Source: CAYLMG01 sp964493425 (GTDB taxonomy: Bacteria > Planctomycetota > Phycisphaerae > Sedimentisphaerales > Anaerobacaceae). From it: 17,205 nt of DNA. The notes under the pieces are model-generated. The model was not told the DNA's origin. It worked only from the letters and a program-made list of their open reading frames with translations, and did no database searches. The stretch spans positions 1 to 17,205 of the forward strand of contig CAZBMW010000035.1 of the NCBI GenBank assembly GCA_964493425.1, written 5' to 3'. A program made the position numbers and the translations under genes. Positions 1 through 6,566 of this stretch are shown here, in pieces. Every line of letters begins with the position of its first letter. Positions within the stretch are counted from its first letter, which is position 1.

Positions 1-109
1 ATCCCCGCAGGTAGCGGTAGACGGCAGTGGAAACGCCGTTGCGGTGTGGCATCAAGATGACGGAACCCGTAATAACATCTGGTCAAACCGTTATGTAAAT
101 GAAGAATGA
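1..109 (+). CDS. C-terminal end of a repeat (beta-propeller-type) secreted protein, partial
   Basis: An open frame enters from the left edge (first full codon at position 2) and stops with TGA at 107-109. The 35 visible residues contain one repeat of the form SPQVAVDGSGNAVAVW followed by NIWSNRYV. The same repeat (xPxVAxDxxGxxxVxW, then a strand ending in R-[FY]) occurs seven times in the protein at 13996-15567, so this is probably the last blade of a paralogous propeller protein. Unlike that paralogue it has no dockerin module after the last repeat. Function is unknown; secretion is inferred from the paralogue because the N-terminus lies outside the window. Confidence 0.7.
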   Translation, partial: SPQVAVDGSGNAVAVWHQDDGTRNNIWSNRYVNEE

Positions 110-163
110 CGAGTGACGATTGACAAAGTCGAGTCTTTGCAAGAATTGCGTAGGAGACCTATA

Positions 164-541
164 ATGAAAAAGATAATCATCTTTTTATTGTTGATATTGA
201 GCTTGCCTGCACCGGCGGATTATGAGATCAGTTGGTCTACGATTGACGGCGGCGGCGGTCAAAGCAGTGGTGGGCCTTATGTTCTTACGGGGACAATAGG
301 TCAGCCGGATGCAGGATATCACGGCGACGGTAACTATGAATTGCTCGGCGGTTTCTGGGTCGGTGGGCCTTTATGTATAGTTAACTTTGAAGACTTTGCA
401 AATTTCGCTATCTATTGGCTGCAATCCGGTACCGGTCTGCCGGCTGATTTATACGAGGATGGTACAATTAATTGCGACGACCTGCTGGAATTTGCTAACC
501 TCTGGCTGTGTATCTGCCCATACAATTGGCCGTTAAAATAA
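164..541 (+). CDS. Small secreted protein with C-terminal dockerin-like module
   Basis: A 125-residue protein. The ATG at 164 is preferred over an in-frame ATG at 113 because AGGAG at 152-156 lies 7 nt upstream and the protein then begins with a classic signal peptide (MKK, hydrophobic residues 4-16, likely cleavage near APA-D19). Residues 21-66 have the pattern STIDGGGG, GGPYVLTGTIGQPDAG, NYELLGGFW, a glycine-rich motif I associate with many planctomycete secreted proteins. Residues 72-116 hold two EF-hand-like halves (VNFEDFANFAIYWL and an acidic loop followed by DDLLEFANLWL), as in a type I dockerin, although the first loop lacks a full set of calcium ligands. It starts 54 nt after the upstream stop and may share its transcript. 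Exact role is unknown; an extracellular assembly role is inferred only from the dockerin-like part. Confidence 0.75.
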   Translation: MKKIIIFLLLILSLPAPADYEISWSTIDGGGGQSSGGPYVLTGTIGQPDAGYHGDGNYELLGGFWVGGPLCIVNFEDFANFAIYWLQSGTGLPADLYEDGTINCDDLLEFANLWLCICPYNWPLK

Positions 542-619
542 AATGCGGCAAAGAGTTGGTAAGAAATAGGGCGGCTTTTGTGTGAAAAAAGGGTGAATTT
601 TGTAAGTAGCTGGATTGGA

Positions 620-1417
620 TTAAATTGAGAATTCCTTTTTTCTGGTATTCATCTGGGCTTTCAGCCTTGCGATAATCGAAGAGTGCATCTGCGATACTCT
701 CGATTCCGACAAATCCAGCGTCAATCCGATTTCCTTCATAGTCATCTCTTCGTAGTAGTAAAGAGTAATAATCAGCCTTTCAGCCCGTGTTAGGCCCTTG
801 GTCAGCAGGCTCCTCAAATCTCTTTTTTGTGCTTCTGTTACGGGGTCCTGGCTGCGGTTGTCTTTAATAATATCTATTTCCCGGATATCCTTTTCGCCGT
901 CCTCGTTATGATATTGAGTATCGAGTGAGACTAAACCGACTACGTTTGCATCTTTCTGCAGGCGGTCGAATTCTCCTACATCGATATCTAATTCTTCGGC
1001 GATTTCCTCTTTTGAGGGTTTGCGGCCGAGATGTGCTTCCAGTGATTGAGTCGCTTTTGTAAGCTGGCTCGTCCTTGCCCGCACAAGTCTCGGCACCCAG
1101 TCCATTTTGCGAAGCTCATCGAGGATCGAGCCTCTTATACGGGGTGTGCAGTAGGTCTCGAATTTTACTCCTCTGTCGGGGTCGAAATCATTTATGGCGT
1201 CTCGAAGGCCGAAGTTGCCTGCGCTGATAAGGTCATCGACATCGACCTTGTTCGGTAGTTTGCTGTACAATCGCTCCGCTGTATACTTGACTAAATATCT
1301 GTATTTCTCGATTAGAAGATTGCGGTACCTGTCGTCATGTGTCTTGAGAAACTTTCCCCATACCTTCTCGATGTCAGGCTCACTTTTAATTGCTTTTTCC
1401 TTTTCCTTGGTTTTCAT
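620..1417 (-). CDS. fliA: FliA/WhiG-type (sigma-28 class) RNA polymerase sigma factor
   Basis: A 265-residue sigma-70 family protein of group 3. Region 2 spans about residues 30-110 and carries the diagnostic stretch FETYCTPRIRGSILDELRK followed by MDWVPR (residues 86-110), which is the FliA/WhiG signature. Region 3 (about 112-195) includes GRKPSKEEIAEEL, and region 4 (about 205-255) includes a helix-turn-helix MTMKEIGLTLDLSESRVSQ. Start at 1417 is supported by GGAGGAA about 6 nt upstream. In motile bacteria this class directs late flagellar and chemotaxis genes; in actinomycetes WhiG controls sporulation, so the exact regulon is not certain from sequence. It is the last gene of a minus-strand cluster behind a FlgB-like protein, which favours a flagellar role. 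No anti-sigma FlgM gene is visible next to it. Confidence 0.9.
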   Translation of the reverse strand: MKTKEKEKAIKSEPDIEKVWGKFLKTHDDRYRNLLIEKYRYLVKYTAERLYSKLPNKVDVDDLISAGNFGLRDAINDFDPDRGVKFETYCTPRIRGSILDELRKMDWVPRLVRARTSQLTKATQSLEAHLGRKPSKEEIAEELDIDVGEFDRLQKDANVVGLVSLDTQYHNEDGEKDIREIDIIKDNRSQDPVTEAQKRDLRSLLTKGLTRAERLIITLYYYEEMTMKEIGLTLDLSESRVSQMHSSIIARLKAQMNTRKKEFSI

Positions 1418-1726
1418 TAAATTTCCTCCATGATTTTCAACGAGAAATTGTGCGGATGTTCACGTCCGATAAATGCGTATCTTTGATTTATTATTTTTTT
1501 CATAATCGCAGCAGGCATCGTATAACCTTCATCTGGTATTTATCGTTCTTTTACCTCACAACTTTAATGCAACCGCAAATATCTTTAATAAAAGTTTTTC
1601 TGCCGCCGTCTGTACAAATCTTGCTTCTAATCCTTTTTGTTGAAACTTCTTTTGCGGATTACCGCTTAGTTTGTCGTTACTCTTAACTTCCTTTTTATTA
1701 AATCACCGCTTTTTATTTCTCACGAG
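1418..1726 (-). other. 309-bp gap between flgB-like gene and sigma factor gene
   Basis: AT-rich spacer with no open frame on either strand that has a ribosome binding site. Apart from the sigma-factor ribosome binding site at its left end I see no convincing promoter, hairpin terminator or repeat. The length leaves room for an independent sigma-factor promoter, which I could not identify. Confidence 0.4.
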
Positions 1727-2143
1727 CTACTCGGCCGTAGAAATCATCTGTTGTTTATACTTGAGCAGCTCAGCCGCAAATCTTTGGTTGATTGAGTTCT
1801 CCAGCAGCTTGTTTATTTGAAGCTCGAGGTATTCGGCTTTTCTCTCTTTGAAGAGTATTTCTGCCGATTTGTCCTCGATGGTTTTTATCTCAAAGCTGCC
1901 GTCGATGCCGAATTTGATATTTTCCGTATCGCAAAGAACAAGACGTCTGTTTCTTTTGTGCTCCTCGATTGCTGTACCAAGAAGCTCTGAAAACTCATCG
2001 ACAGCCAGGTCTTTGGGAACAAAACCGTATTTGTGAATGTTATTTATGTTTTCAGTGAGGATTTTCTGGCGTGTATTCGTGAATTCGATAATTTTAACGA
2101 GAACTTCGCAGATGTTATCGCTTATCAAACGTTTAAGTTTCAT
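1727..2143 (-). CDS. flgB: Divergent FlgB-like flagellar proximal rod protein
   Basis: A 138-residue protein; family FlgB is usually 110-150 residues. Residues 18-45 (IEFTNTRQKILTENINNI, then GFVPKDL) match the N-terminal rod-protein pattern xxRQxILxxNIANxxTPGYxxxD, but the TPGY element is altered to YGF. The C-terminal half (ILFKERKAEYLELQINKLLE, then a coiled helix to residue 134) resembles the planctomycete FlgB ending with HDRNNxDLExxMxxLxEN. FlgB assembles at the base of the flagellar rod next to the MS ring. Start at 2143 has AAGGA about 7 nt upstream. Oddly, no flgC, fliE or other rod gene follows, and the next gene is the sigma factor. The assignment rests on pattern similarity at both ends only; a lone, degenerate flgB copy is possible. 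Confidence 0.6.
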   Translation of the reverse strand: MKLKRLISDNICEVLVKIIEFTNTRQKILTENINNIHKYGFVPKDLAVDEFSELLGTAIEEHKRNRRLVLCDTENIKFGIDGSFEIKTIEDKSAEILFKERKAEYLELQINKLLENSINQRFAAELLKYKQQMISTAE

Positions 2144-2191
2144 TTTTAATCCTTCCCTGGATTTTCCTGAGCTAACCTTTTCCCGGGCGTC

Positions 2192-2479
2192 TTAATTTTG
2201 CTGCGGTTTTTTGCCCTTCTGTGATTCTTCGTCTAAAATCCGTTTTATTTCAGTAAGGGTTTTTGTCCTTTTTAGTTCTGTAATTGTTAACAGCCTGTCG
2301 AAAACAGATTCATCGTAGAGTCGATGTCCTCCCTCGGTCCATTGGGCCTCGCGGATAAGACCCATTATTGTGTAGTTATGGATAGTCTGCCGGGAAAACG
2401 GTGTGTGCCTGACAAGCTCGCCGATTCGGTAAAGTTTCGCTGGGACCTGAAAAGTTTGCTCTTTGGTTTTGAGACGCAT
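2192..2479 (-). CDS. Small MerR-family transcriptional regulator
   Basis: A 95-residue protein with a MerR DNA-binding domain: residues 16-45 (LYRIGELVRHTPFSRQTIHN) form the helix-turn-helix, and GGHRLYDESVFDRL (50-63) is the wing typical of the family. The remaining helix (residues 66-86, ELKRTKTLTEIKRILDE) is short, and there is no effector-binding domain or metal-binding cysteine, so it is the minimal regulator type rather than a metal sensor. Start at 2479 has AAAGGA 8 nt upstream. It lies 48 nt ahead of the flgB-like gene and reads the same way, so the two are probably cotranscribed. A near-perfect 22-bp dyad at 2787-2808, between this gene and the divergent diguanylate cyclase gene, is a candidate operator for it; that link is inference. 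Confidence 0.85.
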   Translation of the reverse strand: MRLKTKEQTFQVPAKLYRIGELVRHTPFSRQTIHNYTIMGLIREAQWTEGGHRLYDESVFDRLLTITELKRTKTLTEIKRILDEESQKGKKPQQN

Positions 2480-2504
2480 TGCTATTGTCCTTTTACAAAC
2501 GCTT

Positions 2505-2531
2505 TTATCGGCTGCATTTCATCCAATTACA
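2505..2531 (-). promoter_or_regulatory. Candidate sigma-28 (FliA-type) promoter for the MerR-flgB-sigma cluster
   Basis: On the minus strand GCCGATAA (2505-2512) is an exact match to the FliA -10 element. At the canonical 15-nt distance the -35 is TGTA (2528-2531), only a partial match to TAAA. The predicted start of transcription falls near 2497, about 18 nt before the MerR start codon, leaving just room for its ribosome binding site. An 8-mer should occur about 0.5 times by chance in this window on both strands; one other copy (16327-16334, +) has no downstream gene. Confidence 0.45.
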
Positions 2532-2606
2532 CCTGATATCGAATGCCTTGCCCCGGTAGAGCAGGGCTCGAAATGGCAAGAACATTCTTTCTCTGAAAAG
2601 AAGTAC

Positions 2607-2726
2607 CAAATTTCGTCTGATTTCCTTTAAGTCTCAAGTTCCATTCAAATGTTGCTGGTATCAAATCTCGCCTGATTTCCTTTAGTATCAAGTTCCATTC
2701 AAATGCTGCCAAATTTCGCCTGATTG
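2607..2726. repeat. Imperfect tandem repeat, 2.3 copies of about 50 bp
   Basis: Units begin at 2607, 2662 and 2710, each starting CAAAT[TC]TCG followed by CTGATT. The first two also share CAAGTTCCATTCAAATG near their end; the third breaks off after about 17 bp. The copies differ by a 7-bp indel and scattered substitutions. The minus-strand open frame across it (2527-2712) is a by-product of the repeat, with no ribosome binding site. Confidence 0.75.
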
Positions 2727-2786
2727 CTACCCCTTCAAAAGCTCAATCGGCGAGCCTGTCCCCGTTGCTATCTCTAAATAGTATAT

Positions 2787-2808
2787 TTTACGTTTTATAA
2801 AATGTAAA
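2787..2808. promoter_or_regulatory. 22-bp dyad, candidate operator between divergent genes
   Basis: TTTAC (2787-2791) and GTAAA (2804-2808) flank an AT-rich core; the 22-bp site equals its own reverse complement except for one symmetric pair (position 6 against 17). It lies about 300 bp upstream of the MerR gene and 200 bp upstream of the diguanylate cyclase gene. MerR proteins bind dyads of about this size, but usually inside the promoter spacer, which I cannot show here. Confidence 0.4.
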
Positions 2809-3008
2809 GTACCTTTCCGTCCCTGTCAACTTTTATTCTTTTTTTTTGAAAAAATTTTTATCTCCTCAAATATTTATTAAATTTTGAATAAAAGCAGTAT
2901 TTCAGGTTAAAAACTGCTGTTTGGCACCCTGAAGTTATAGGCCGATTATTTTCGGACGTTAGTAAATAGTGTACTTAGGCTGGTGGAATAAGATAGAAGG
3001 TATGAAAA

Positions 3009-4082
3009 ATGTTGCATCATAGAGAAAATAATGAAAATTCTGCTAAAACTACAGATACTGGCATATCGCTGGTTGATAAAATCACTCCTTTAGCTAGGCA
3101 GGTTAACTGCCTGGATATCGAAAAAATAGCAAATGTCTGTGTCCACAAAATTCGCCAGTTAGTCGGAGCAAGGTTCGCCTCGCTGTATATACTTGATGAG
3201 AAAAACGGAATCTTACATCTGCAAAAATATAACCATCCATATCTTTTGAACAAAATAGTCTCTCTCAGTCAGAATCCACCTTCTCCTATGGTGATGACAG
3301 TACTCAGTAAAGAGCTGATTATGATTGGCAATATTGATACACATAAAACTCCTCGGATAAAAAAGTCGCAGCGCAAACATATGGAAAATTATAAAACAAA
3401 AAATTGTGCCATCGTTCCTCTTATCTGTCACGATAGGGTAGTAGGTGTCCTTAACATTGCTGACAAAATGAGCGGTGACAATTTCACTTCAGGTGATGTT
3501 GCGCTCTTAAAGCTGTTTAGCCAGCTCGTCGGCTCTTCTATCGGTAATATTAAGATGTTTGAAAAAATACAGTATCAGGCTACGACTGATGGTTTGACCG
3601 GACTTGCAAATCATAAGACCTTTTATGGCGTTTTGGAAAAGGAACTCTGGCGGGCTAGGAGATATGGAGGCAAAGTAACATTAATTATGGTGGATATTGA
3701 TAACCTTAAGAAAATTAATGACACCTACGGTCATCGTGTTGGCGATCAGGTAATAAAATGTGTTAGCAAAAGGATAAAAGAGTGTATTCGGCAAACTGAC
3801 ACGCCTGCTCGGTATGGCGGAGACGAATTTGCCGTTGTTTTACCCAACACTTCGGTTTCGGATGCCCTCGTCGTTGGCGAGCGTATGGTTAATATGGTTG
3901 CAGCATCGCCCATTGTCTGGAGAGGAGAGCGGATAGTACCGTCTATTAGTGTCGGACTTGGCGAGTATGATGCTAATACTAATCCTGAAGATGTTACGAG
4001 CCGTTCCGACCAGGCGCTGTATGTTGCAAAGCAGGCTGGTAAAAATACTGTTCGCGTTTACGAGCCTTCTTCAAAAATCTGA
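3009..4082 (+). CDS. GAF-GGDEF diguanylate cyclase
   Basis: A 357-residue cytoplasmic protein with no membrane segment. A GAF sensory domain spans about residues 28-185 and a GGDEF domain about 188-352. The cyclase looks active: the intact RYGGDEF motif is at residues 268-274, the metal-binding aspartate region reads MVDIDNLKKINDTYGHRVGD (228-246), and an RxxD inhibitory site (R261-D264) lies five residues before GGDEF, so product feedback inhibition is expected. It makes cyclic di-GMP from two GTP, which typically controls motility versus surface growth. The ATG at 3009 has GAAGG 8 nt upstream; an ATG at 3002 runs into a stop. It is divergent from the MerR-flgB-sigma cluster, consistent with a shared motility theme. 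A box GCCGATTA at 2941-2948 is one base off the FliA -10 but has no matching -35. The GAF ligand is unknown. Confidence 0.93.
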   Translation: MLHHRENNENSAKTTDTGISLVDKITPLARQVNCLDIEKIANVCVHKIRQLVGARFASLYILDEKNGILHLQKYNHPYLLNKIVSLSQNPPSPMVMTVLSKELIMIGNIDTHKTPRIKKSQRKHMENYKTKNCAIVPLICHDRVVGVLNIADKMSGDNFTSGDVALLKLFSQLVGSSIGNIKMFEKIQYQATTDGLTGLANHKTFYGVLEKELWRARRYGGKVTLIMVDIDNLKKINDTYGHRVGDQVIKCVSKRIKECIRQTDTPARYGGDEFAVVLPNTSVSDALVVGERMVNMVAASPIVWRGERIVPSISVGLGEYDANTNPEDVTSRSDQALYVAKQAGKNTVRVYEPSSKI

Positions 4083-4532
4083 TTGCTTCGTAGAAAGACC
4101 AATCCTTTTCTTAAAAAAAACGTGATTTTTTTTGCATTTCCGGAATAAAATTTTCATCCAAAATTCTTCATTATCGGGGTTAAATTTGCTAAGCTAAGCT
4201 GAGCAGGCGCTATAGTTAAAAAGCTTAACTCTGTCGTAGAGGAAAAATGAAAAAGGTAGAAAAATTCCTATCTCTCCTTTAATTTTACCTACCTTGAATC
4301 ACCCGCGAAAACATATAAAAACGATGTTAAAAAAGACTCAAGCTTTTCTTTTTGAGTTGACGATTGTTATATTAGTCGAAAAAAAAGCGGCTCTTAACAG
4401 TAGCCAAATTAGGCTTTAATTAGTTTGAACTTATACTGCCGACTTTCGACAAAAAACACGCATGGCTGAGCGAAATACAGGCAATGTAAGCAATAGCTAA
4501 AATCAAAAAAGGAAAGAGTCGCATCGATTTTT
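4083..4532 (+). other. 450-bp structured non-coding stretch after the diguanylate cyclase gene
   Basis: There is no open frame with a ribosome binding site here. Several hairpins are visible: AGTTAA/TTAACT (4214-4219 with 4225-4230); AAGGTAG/CTACCTT (4253-4259 with 4289-4295), which encloses AAAATT/AATTTT; and ACTCAA/TTGAGT (4336-4341 with 4352-4357). The last part (4460-4500) reads CACGCATGGC, GAGCGAAATACAGGCAATG, TAAGCAATAGCTAA. The whole ends in a strong plus-strand terminator, so this is either a long structured 3' UTR of the cyclase gene or an independent small RNA. I could not match it to a riboswitch class or place a convincing promoter. Confidence 0.4.
4329..4357 (-). terminator. Weak candidate terminator, minus strand
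   Basis: Read on the minus strand, ACTCAA (4357-4352) pairs with TTGAGT (4341-4336) around a 10-nt loop, followed by C and six T (4334-4329). It would lie downstream of hisF and the small frame at 4622. The stem is only six pairs and AT-rich. Confidence 0.3.
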
Positions 4533-4559
4533 GGGAGAGCTTTAATGCTCTCCCTTTTT
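4533..4559 (+). terminator. Strong intrinsic terminator
   Basis: GGGAGAGC (4533-4540) pairs perfectly with GCTCTCCC (4547-4554) around a 6-nt loop and is followed by TTTTT. It works only in the plus direction, so it ends whatever is transcribed from the cyclase gene or the structured stretch after it. Confidence 0.9.
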
Positions 4560-4621
4560 AATTTTTCCTCAGTAGGACTAAGCTGGTGAGAGCACAGTGG
4601 TTTGCTGCAGATGAAGCTAGG

Positions 4622-4792
4622 CTATCGACGCCATTCAGCTTTGCGAACCATAAGCGGAGGCATATATTGATAACTGCCGCCTCTGTACTTTGTGCCGCTG
4701 TAGTTCTTATTGCCCGGATACCAGCGAATTTCGAAACGAGCTGGTTTCGTAAATAACTTATTTCTCTTTAATTTGCCGTCTATCTTCAGCAT
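4622..4792 (-). CDS. Possible small basic protein (56 aa), unknown
   Basis: The reading frame from ATG at 4790-4792 to TAG at 4622-4624 encodes 56 residues rich in Lys, Arg and Tyr (FEIRWYPGNKNYSGTKYRGG is its central part). AGGA lies 7 nt upstream of this ATG, which is the main support; the frame also runs upstream to a TTG at 4813 without a ribosome binding site. It has no signal peptide, membrane helix or recognised motif. It lies about 100 bp downstream of hisF on the same strand. It could equally be a decayed gene remnant or chance, and I do not recognise it. Confidence 0.3.
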   Translation of the reverse strand: MLKIDGKLKRNKLFTKPARFEIRWYPGNKNYSGTKYRGGSYQYMPPLMVRKAEWRR

Positions 4793-4891
4793 CGCGAAAT
4801 CCTGATAAAGCAAACGTTAAGCTTAACTTTTATCGTCCGATTCATACGCCTACTTTTGGAAATTGTTATTTTTTATCGCCCTCCGTCATCA

Positions 4892-5695
4892 CTATTCTAT
4901 GTCCAGTTTTTCTAATCCCTTTTGCGGAAGGTTGACCGGAATATCTCGCGCATCGAGGTATTCTTTCATTTCTCTTATAGTATATTTTCCGAAATGTGCT
5001 ATTGACGCGACGAGCACTGCGTCCGCGCCGCCTTCGACGATTGCCTCATAAAGATGCTCCAGTGTCCCCGCTCCGCCGGATGCGATTACCGGCAGGCTCA
5101 CCGCCCCGGAGATTGCTTTTGTCATCGGTATATCGTAGCCAGCCTGTGTGCCGTCCGCATCCATACTTGTCGGCAGAATCGCCCCCGCTCCAAGGTCTTC
5201 AACTTTTCTGGCCCATTTGACAGCGTCAAGGCCGGTGCCTTTCGTACCGCCTGCTATCATAACTTCAAAGCCGGAAGCCGATTTCGCATTTTTGCGGGTA
5301 TCTATTGCTATGGTGATTTTTTCACTGCCGAACTCCTTGCTTGCCTCGCCGACAAACTGCGGATTTTTTACAGCCGCTGTATTGATGGAGACCTTTGATG
5401 CACCCAGGCTGAGCAGCTCTTCTATCCCTTTTATATCCTTGATACCGCCGCCAACGGTCAGAGGTACTTTTGACGAGATTGATTCTGCAGTTCTTTTGAC
5501 CGCGTCTAAGAGTGTTTTTCTGTTTTCGATGGTTGCAGTGATGTCGAGAAATACGATTTCGTCTGCTCCTGCTTCGCTGTATGCTGCTGCGTTCTCAGCC
5601 GGGTCGCCTACGTCTTTAAGCTTTATGAAGTTGATGCCTTTGACGAGCCGGCCGTTTTTTACATCCAGGCAGGGGATAATTCTTCTATAATCCAT
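4892..5695 (-). CDS. hisF: Imidazole glycerol phosphate synthase, cyclase subunit HisF
   Basis: A 267-residue TIM barrel, close to the usual 250-260. HisF takes ammonia from the HisH glutaminase and converts PRFAR to imidazole glycerol phosphate and AICAR, joining histidine and purine synthesis. Visible landmarks are RRIIPCLDVKNGRLVKG (catalytic D11), the phosphate loop LTVGGGIK (79-86), AIDTRK with D132 corresponding to the second catalytic aspartate, the segment LPTSMDADGTQAGYD, and ASGGAGTLEHL for the second phosphate site. Start at 5695 is chosen because GGAG lies 9 nt upstream and the protein begins exactly at the family N-terminus; the frame stays open to 5959 only by reading through repeat DNA. 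hisH, hisA and other his genes are not in the window, so hisF stands alone here. Confidence 0.96.
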   Translation of the reverse strand: MDYRRIIPCLDVKNGRLVKGINFIKLKDVGDPAENAAAYSEAGADEIVFLDITATIENRKTLLDAVKRTAESISSKVPLTVGGGIKDIKGIEELLSLGASKVSINTAAVKNPQFVGEASKEFGSEKITIAIDTRKNAKSASGFEVMIAGGTKGTGLDAVKWARKVEDLGAGAILPTSMDADGTQAGYDIPMTKAISGAVSLPVIASGGAGTLEHLYEAIVEGGADAVLVASIAHFGKYTIREMKEYLDARDIPVNLPQKGLEKLDIE

Positions 5696-5759
5696 TTTCT
5701 CACTCTCCCGTAAATTTAAGTAAAATCCTTCGTTTTTTAGTGTATTTAAACAGCCGGTA

Positions 5760-5788
5760 AGAATACAGCCTATCCGCAAACAAGTAAA
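5760..5788 (-). promoter_or_regulatory. Candidate sigma-70 promoter for hisF
   Basis: On the minus strand, TTTACT (5788-5783), a 17-nt spacer and TATTCT (5765-5760) stand about 65 nt upstream of the hisF start. Both boxes are two bases from consensus, so this is modest support. Confidence 0.35.
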
Positions 5789-5830
5789 GAAGGATTGGAA
5801 AGATTGGGGAAAACAAAGCCAATTTCGTAA

Positions 5831-5980
5831 AAAACGAACCCAATTTTGGGCTAAAATTGGGTTCGTTTTGGGTTCGTTTGGGTTCGTTTTTTCGGCGTCG
5901 GTGGGACCGAAAATTGTCATATGCACTTGTATCACAAGCATTTGTATAAATCCGGTCATTTTTTAAATTGGGTTCGTTTT
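5831..5980. repeat. 17-bp perfect hairpin plus GGGTTCGTTTT tandem copies
   Basis: A perfect inverted repeat of 17 bp (5831-5847 with 5853-5869, loop GGGCT) is followed by direct copies of GGGTTCGTTT(T) at 5859, 5870 and 5880, with a detached copy at 5970-5980. Read on the minus strand the hairpin is followed by a run of T (5830-5825 side), so it can also act as a terminator for transcripts arriving from the dockerin gene at 6567. Translated on the minus strand these repeats give the NEPK/NEPN words seen in many spurious frames of this kind of genome. Confidence 0.7.
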
Positions 5981-6007
5981 GCATAATTTTGTTTTTTTTG
6001 CGCGCTC

Positions 6008-6094
6008 TGCTCCCGCCGCAAGCGGCGAGGAGCAAACGATGCACGATGCCAGATACTCGATGCTCGATTTTAGATTCAAGATGCTCGATTCTCG
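6008..6094. repeat. Intergenic word-like repeats: GC hairpin and GATGCTCGATT array
   Basis: TGCTCC (6008-6013) pairs with GGAGCA around an inner GCCGC/GCGGC stem, forming a tight GC hairpin. Directly after it come the degenerate short repeats GATGCACGATGCC, GATACTCGATGCTCGATT, and AGATGCTCGATTCTCG. This looks like a dispersed intergenic repeat rather than coding sequence; the minus-strand frame 5700-6206 that crosses it has no homology-like content. Confidence 0.55.
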
Positions 6095-6240
6095 TAGTGT
6101 TGGACATTGGCAAATCCTTAAAAAATAAGAATTTACAATTAAATTTTGACTTGGCCTGCCGGCCGATGCTTGAGGAACTGTCCTCCCTACGTGTGTTTTC
6201 TAACACACAAATTTTTTATACCACAAATTGAAGTAAAGTC

Positions 6241-6390
6241 AAGGAAAAATCCGAAGCACTAAATCCGAAATCCGAAACAAATTCAAATTATCAAAATTCT
6301 AATTACCAAAAACAACCACGAATTAACACGAAAAAACACAAATAAAACTTTGCCACAGAGCACACAGAGGCCACAGAGAAAATCGGTCAG
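6241..6390. repeat. Cluster of short dispersed intergenic repeats
   Basis: Three word-like repeats follow one another: a CCGAA-rich block (6251-6280, AAATCCGAAATCCGAAAC), ACGAATTAACACGAAAAAAC (about 6319-6338), and CACAGAGCACACAGAGG with CCACAGAGAAAA (about 6354-6384). The first is partly repeated elsewhere in this window: CGAAGCACTAAATCCGAAA (6252-6270) recurs exactly in inverse orientation at 17094-17112 between two tRNA genes. No gene is present in 6207-6566. Confidence 0.7.
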
Positions 6391-6566
6391 TAAAATATGC
6401 GGTTTATGCCGAAGGCGGCTTTTTTTATCCACTCTCTCACCTTCGGTTTAAATTTATTCATTAGGGGTTTATCAAAGCGGAGTAGCAAGGCAGTTTTCAC
6501 CAAACCTCTCAGGTCATTCATTTTTTGAAATAGCCTTTTATTATTGTATTTTTAGTCTTAATTCAA

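Noticed and set aside
2527..2712. 61-residue minus-strand frame with repeated FEWNL words
   Set aside because: It is a translation of the imperfect tandem repeat, with no start signal.
4440..4532. Cyclic di-GMP riboswitch
   Set aside because: CACGCA and GGCAA-like pieces are present, but they are not arranged as in the class I aptamer and there is no downstream gene on the same strand.
5696..5959. 88-residue N-terminal extension of hisF
   Set aside because: It is translated repeat DNA (the GGGTTCGTTTT copies) with no ribosome binding site, while GGAG precedes the ATG at 5695 and HisF proteins start there.
5700..6206. 168-residue minus-strand frame
   Set aside because: Its content is made of translated intergenic repeats (NEPK/NEPN and IEHLESKIEHRV-type words); no ribosome binding site or family signature.
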